Of a DNA stretch of 64,000 nucleotides, positions 60,586 to 64,000 are shown in pieces. The translations under genes were made by a program, and so were the position numbers. Under the pieces are notes generated by a model, which made no database searches, was not told where the DNA came from, and saw only the letters and a list, made by a program, of their open reading frames with translations. Each line of letters begins with the position of its first letter. Position 1 is the first letter of the stretch. Origin of the DNA: Paenibacillus marchantiophytorum (GTDB lineage Bacteria; Bacillota; Bacilli; Paenibacillales; NBRC-103111). The stretch lies in contig NZ_BMHE01000011.1 in assembly GCF_014640555.1 (NCBI RefSeq), positions 1 through 64,000 of the forward strand. The letters run 5' to 3'.

Positions 60586-62124
60586 TTAAGCTCCCCATAT
60601 CCTCGGCATCGGCATTGGTTCTTTGCCAAGTTCTGCCCATGCATACTTGAGCAGCAATTCGGATTTCAAATCGGCAAATGCCTGATCCGCCCAAAGATTA
60701 TTGATTTCTCCAGGATCATTTTCCAAATCAAAAAGTTCCCCGTACGTTTCATTATAGTATATCGTGATCTTAAATCTATCATTGACATAGGTTTTCTGAT
60801 GAATTGTCGTTGGCTGATGATGGAATTCGCACAATACATGGTCTCTTGCCTGTTCCTTCTGACCAAGCCAGACTTCACGCTGATCTACGCCAGTCATGGT
60901 CCGTGGAATCGGAATATCGCAGAAGGAGAGGAACGTTGGCGCCAAATCAACTAACGATTGCATAGCGGAACTTTCTTTTCCTTGCGGAATATGACCAGGG
61001 TAACGTGCTATAAAAGGGATTTTGATAAGATCCTCATAATGAAAACCGCCTTTGGCCTGCAAACCGTGCTGCCCAAAGAAATGACCGTGGTCCGTCGTAA
61101 AAATCACGATCGTATTTTCTGTCAAACCAAGCTCATCGAGCTTATCCAAAATCTTGCAGATATAGGCATCCATCATGCTGATCATGCCGTAATACACAGC
61201 TACCATCTTCGCCTTATGCTCATCGGTTAAACGAAACTTGTCCCCATAGCCATAGTACAGATGGGAGTGATATCCGTGAGCCTCATGACCTTCAGGCTCT
61301 TTCAGATAGGAGAAATCAGGATTATCCTCCTGGGTTAATCCAAAATGCGGTGGATTTTTGTCATGTTCCCCTGGTGTCACCACAGGAATCGTCAATTGGG
61401 ATGGATCATACATCGTATCCCACGGCTCTGGCACCAAATATTCCGGATGAGGATCAAAGAAGCTGCTCCAGAGGAAGAAACTCTCCTCCTTGTCTTTGTA
61501 CGTTTCCAACATCGCATTTGAACGTTCCGCAATCCACGTATTATAGTGAAACTCTTCCGGAATAGGCCATTTATACGTCGTTGAAGGGTCCATCGTACCC
61601 GTTGGAGGCAAGAAATAGTCCCGCCAGTTCAGACATCCCTTCTCCTCTAGCCACAGTGCATAATGTTGGCCGACATGAGCTTCGTTCGTATGATTTCTGG
61701 CGAGCTCCACATGGTCGAATCCATAGAATCTCTCTTTATAATTTCGCCAATATTCCAAATCCTGCATAACCGGATATGATTCAACGGAAGGATATTCCTC
61801 TGTAGAACGCAGCGGCTGAAAATGGGCTTTGCCGATTAAAGCGGACTGATAACCACCCGCACGGAAATCTTCGGTCATCACATGTCGATCCTCCAACAGC
61901 TTGGTCCCAAGCGTCCAGGCACCGTGCTGACTTGGATACATCCCAGTAATAATAGACGCCCGCGTTGGCGTACAGGTCGGATTCGGACAATAGGCTCGAT
62001 TAAACATCGTACCTTCTCGAACTAAACGATCCAAATTCGGTGTCGCAATTTCATGATTATAAGCTCCGAGCGTATTCCAGTGCTGCTGATCGCTTGTAAT
62101 TAGCAAAATATTAGGTTTCTTCAT
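60586..62124 (-). CDS. Type I sulfatase (formylglycine-dependent)
   Basis: 512 residues. The active-site Cys51 is in CTPTRASIITG, the CxPxR signal for conversion to formylglycine; the metal Asp/Asn are in PNILLITSDQQHW and FTTDHGHFFGQHG, and further His in KAHFQ. No signal peptide, so it would act inside the cell on an imported sulfated (or phosphonate) sugar; the substrate is not known. An anaerobic or aerobic FGE would be needed and is not in the window. ATG 62124 is preceded by AGGAGG at 10 nt. Operon with AraC. Confidence 0.87.
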   Translation of the reverse strand: MKKPNILLITSDQQHWNTLGAYNHEIATPNLDRLVREGTMFNRAYCPNPTCTPTRASIITGMYPSQHGAWTLGTKLLEDRHVMTEDFRAGGYQSALIGKAHFQPLRSTEEYPSVESYPVMQDLEYWRNYKERFYGFDHVELARNHTNEAHVGQHYALWLEEKGCLNWRDYFLPPTGTMDPSTTYKWPIPEEFHYNTWIAERSNAMLETYKDKEESFFLWSSFFDPHPEYLVPEPWDTMYDPSQLTIPVVTPGEHDKNPPHFGLTQEDNPDFSYLKEPEGHEAHGYHSHLYYGYGDKFRLTDEHKAKMVAVYYGMISMMDAYICKILDKLDELGLTENTIVIFTTDHGHFFGQHGLQAKGGFHYEDLIKIPFIARYPGHIPQGKESSAMQSLVDLAPTFLSFCDIPIPRTMTGVDQREVWLGQKEQARDHVLCEFHHQPTTIHQKTYVNDRFKITIYYNETYGELFDLENDPGEINNLWADQAFADLKSELLLKYAWAELGKEPMPMPRIWGA

Positions 62125-62255
62125 CGTAGACTCGCCTCCTATTGTGACAATCATAGCTATGAATATGTGTAATTGGCAATGGCTTCAAGTTGTCTATTAT
62201 TATCATTTTGTTAGATTTCAACGCTAAGAACAGGGAGATTTGGCAGCGGAACATG

Positions 62256-62308
62256 AAAAAGATCACAAGCCACTGAGCCCAAGGGCAAGGTGACATTGTG
62301 ATCTTTTT
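62256..62308. terminator. Terminator of the 2-hydroxyacid dehydrogenase gene
   Basis: AAAAAGATCACAA (62256-62268) pairs with TTGTGATCTTTTT (62296-62308). Confidence 0.9.
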
Positions 62309-62310
62309 AT

Positions 62311-63312
62311 TTATTTGGGCGTTAGCCTGCGGTAATGAGACAAGGTGACTTGACCAAGCAGTTCTTCACCACTTACAAAACGCTGCAGCTCATCAACGAT
62401 GAAATCGCAGAGTTCGCGTTTCAGCAGGCCATGATATCCACCGATGTGCGGCAGGCAAAGAACGTTCTGCAACGTCAGCAAAGCATGATCGGCAGGCAGC
62501 GGCTCCTCGTCATAAACATCTAGCGCTGCGAAAATACGACCTGTGCGCAGCTCTTCCACGAGAGCCTTCTCCTCTACGATGGGTCCTCGCGCTGTATTCA
62601 CCAAGAGCGCTCCATCGCGCAGCCGCTTGAGCTGCTCAGCACCGACCATTCCTTGCGTGCCCGGCGTCAATGTCGTGTGCAAGGAAACAATATCACTGCG
62701 CTCAAACAGCTCATCTAAACCGCAAAGTTCTACACCTAGCGCAGCCGCTTCCTCCTGAGTACAGTAGCCAGAGGTCAGCAATATCTGCACTTGGAATGGC
62801 TGCAGCATCCGAATGACCTGCTTGGAGATTTCACCGTAACCAACAAGTCCCACAACTCTTCGTGTTACGCCAAGAATCGTTTCTCGATTGTTCTGGCTCC
62901 ACTGCCCCTGTTTCAAGCGATGGCTGTATCCAGCGATGTCCCAGGCTCCGGCCATAATAAGCGATACGGCACATTCTGCCGTCGAGAGGGCGAGTACTTT
63001 ATTAGCCGATGTCACAGCAATGGAAGTGGCGAACACGTCCTCATTGACAATAGCCGCTACACTGCCGGCCCCATGGCCGATAAACTTCAATCTATCTGCC
63101 CGCGCAAGCACCTCCGGCGCAAAATAAGGAGATCCCCATGAGGTGATGCACGCATCATATTCACTGATTCGCTCAGCCAACTGTTCTATCGCAAATCTTT
63201 CATTGATGGGGACAAAATCAACCTCTGAACAACGCAACAATTTACTCAATGTGTGCTCCTGCCAGAACAACTCCCGTAATCCAGCGTCAGATATGGCAAC
63301 TAAAGTTTTCAT
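62311..63312 (-). CDS. D-isomer-specific 2-hydroxyacid dehydrogenase
   Basis: 333 residues. NAD motif VGLVGYGEISKQVIRML (GxGxxS in place of GxGxxG) near 155; catalytic Arg in NTARGPIVEE, Glu in DVYDEEP and His in LPHIGGYHG. Reduces a 2-oxo acid or oxidises a 2-hydroxy acid with NAD(H). It follows the TIM-barrel isomerase gene by 10 bp, so the pair likely serves one sugar-acid pathway. Confidence 0.83.
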   Translation of the reverse strand: MKTLVAISDAGLRELFWQEHTLSKLLRCSEVDFVPINERFAIEQLAERISEYDACITSWGSPYFAPEVLARADRLKFIGHGAGSVAAIVNEDVFATSIAVTSANKVLALSTAECAVSLIMAGAWDIAGYSHRLKQGQWSQNNRETILGVTRRVVGLVGYGEISKQVIRMLQPFQVQILLTSGYCTQEEAAALGVELCGLDELFERSDIVSLHTTLTPGTQGMVGAEQLKRLRDGALLVNTARGPIVEEKALVEELRTGRIFAALDVYDEEPLPADHALLTLQNVLCLPHIGGYHGLLKRELCDFIVDELQRFVSGEELLGQVTLSHYRRLTPK

Positions 63313-63322
63313 GTCGTGATCC

Positions 63323-64000
63323 TCATTTCCCCATAGATTGAAAAATATCGCTTAGCATTCGGGTATAGCTGGGAAATATGATTTCCGGCTCCATACCGGG
63401 AACTTGCAGTTCCTTGCGCCATTTGCTTTCCCACTCGAGGGAATAGCTGCCGCTGTAGCCTGCTTTCTCAAGCAGCTCAATAATCTCATGAATCGGGATT
63501 TGTCCCTCCCCGACCTTCGTATATTTCCAGTTGGTCTCGATCGGATCTTCGTAAGGAATCCCGTCTTTGATATGTACATGCACACAATCCGAGCCCAGCA
63601 GCACAATCGTATCTTCTGGCGATTCTCCCTCTTCCAAAGGATGGATGATATCATAGATGACAGCGCAATTGGGACGGTTAACGTCATCCAGCAGTTTGCG
63701 CAGCACTCGGCCAGTGGCAAATTCATTATGCGTTTCGATCCATACCTGAACACCGCAGGAGGCTGCATAGTCGCAAGCCTGCTGAATCCGTGCTACGATA
63801 TCGCCGTATACGATGTTTGGCCCCGGCTCATCTCTGCGGCTAGTAAAGTAGCCCAGAAAAATTCTTATCCCACAAGCCTTCAAATCGCTGGCTAATGAAC
63901 ATACGTTTTGAAAATCAACAAACTGCGCTTCATCTTCAGGGCGTCCTGTCAAGATGACACTAGAGCCGATGTTGGTGATGCGAATACCTGCCTTCTCGAA
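63323..64000 (-). CDS. Sugar phosphate isomerase/epimerase-like TIM barrel (5' end off window)
   Basis: 225 residues of the C-terminal part; the frame stays open to the window edge (GIRITNIGSSVILTGRPED). Xylose-isomerase-like/AP endonuclease 2 fold: IWIETHNEF, AVIYDIIHPLEEGE, VHVHIKDGIP and SLEWESKW contain the usual metal His, Glu and Asp. The function cannot be told beyond a sugar isomerase, epimerase or dehydratase. Its start lies to the right of base 64000. Confidence 0.8.
   Translation of the reverse strand, partial: FEKAGIRITNIGSSVILTGRPEDEAQFVDFQNVCSLASDLKACGIRIFLGYFTSRRDEPGPNIVYGDIVARIQQACDYAASCGVQVWIETHNEFATGRVLRKLLDDVNRPNCAVIYDIIHPLEEGESPEDTIVLLGSDCVHVHIKDGIPYEDPIETNWKYTKVGEGQIPIHEIIELLEKAGYSGSYSLEWESKWRKELQVPGMEPEIIFPSYTRMLSDIFQSMGK

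Overview
The window looks like chromosome from a Paenibacillus-type member of the Bacillota. Supporting signs are strong AGGAGG ribosome sites, staphyloxanthin-type C30 carotenoid genes, SLH-anchored surface proteins, many carbohydrate ABC transporters each with its own AraC regulator, and a Bacillus-style gapB/ppdK pair. No rRNA, tRNA or CRISPR array was seen. Almost all genes are on the minus strand from 0.6 to 39.9 kb; strands are mixed afterwards.

Layout. 1-445: the 5' part of a group II intron (minus strand), inserted in a dispersed repeat. 0.6-2.8 kb: a GntR/solute-binding hybrid regulator and an SDR. 2.9-16.7 kb: a 12-gene C30 carotenoid cluster with crtM, two CrtN-type desaturases, two CrtP-type oxidases, aldH, crtQ, crtO, a CruF-type hydratase, a second acyltransferase, a second glycosyltransferase and a CarH-like B12 photoreceptor. 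Two triple 11-bp direct repeats that fit CarH operators sit on the crtP/aldH divergent promoter and on an internal promoter in front of crtN. 16.7-21.2 kb: a cohesin-SLH anchor protein beside a large dockerin-bearing beta-helix protein. 21.4-22.2 kb: a 113-bp tandem repeat array and a second dispersed repeat. 22.3-30.9 kb: a sugar-type ABC transporter, amidohydrolase, ArgH-like lyase, one-cysteine thioredoxin-like protein, rhodanese and flavin monooxygenase. 31.3-39.9 kb: GH95 fucosidase, an Lpl-type ABC transporter and its AraC-type membrane regulator. 40.1-44.0 kb: gapB, an SR1P-like peptide and ppdK. 44.1-55.9 kb: old yellow enzyme, a fuconolactonase-like hydrolase with an ADP-ribosylglycohydrolase-family protein, AraC regulators, a surface NPCBM protein, GH2 and a MocR regulator, with a decayed esterase and an IS66 fragment between. 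56.0-59.3 kb: divergent squalene-synthase-like and squalene-hopene-cyclase genes. 59.7-64.0 kb: AraC, sulfatase, 2-hydroxyacid dehydrogenase and a truncated TIM-barrel isomerase.

How it fits together. The carotenoid cluster carries one set of enzymes to make a glycosylated, acylated carboxyl end (CrtP, AldH, CrtQ, CrtO) and a second set that could hydrate, glycosylate and acylate the other end (CruF, GT2, PlsC-like), so a doubly decorated C30 pigment under light/B12 control is predicted. gapB-ppdK is a gluconeogenic unit with CcpN-like sites. Much of the rest is uptake and breakdown of plant or microbial polysaccharide sugars, with L-fucose a likely theme.
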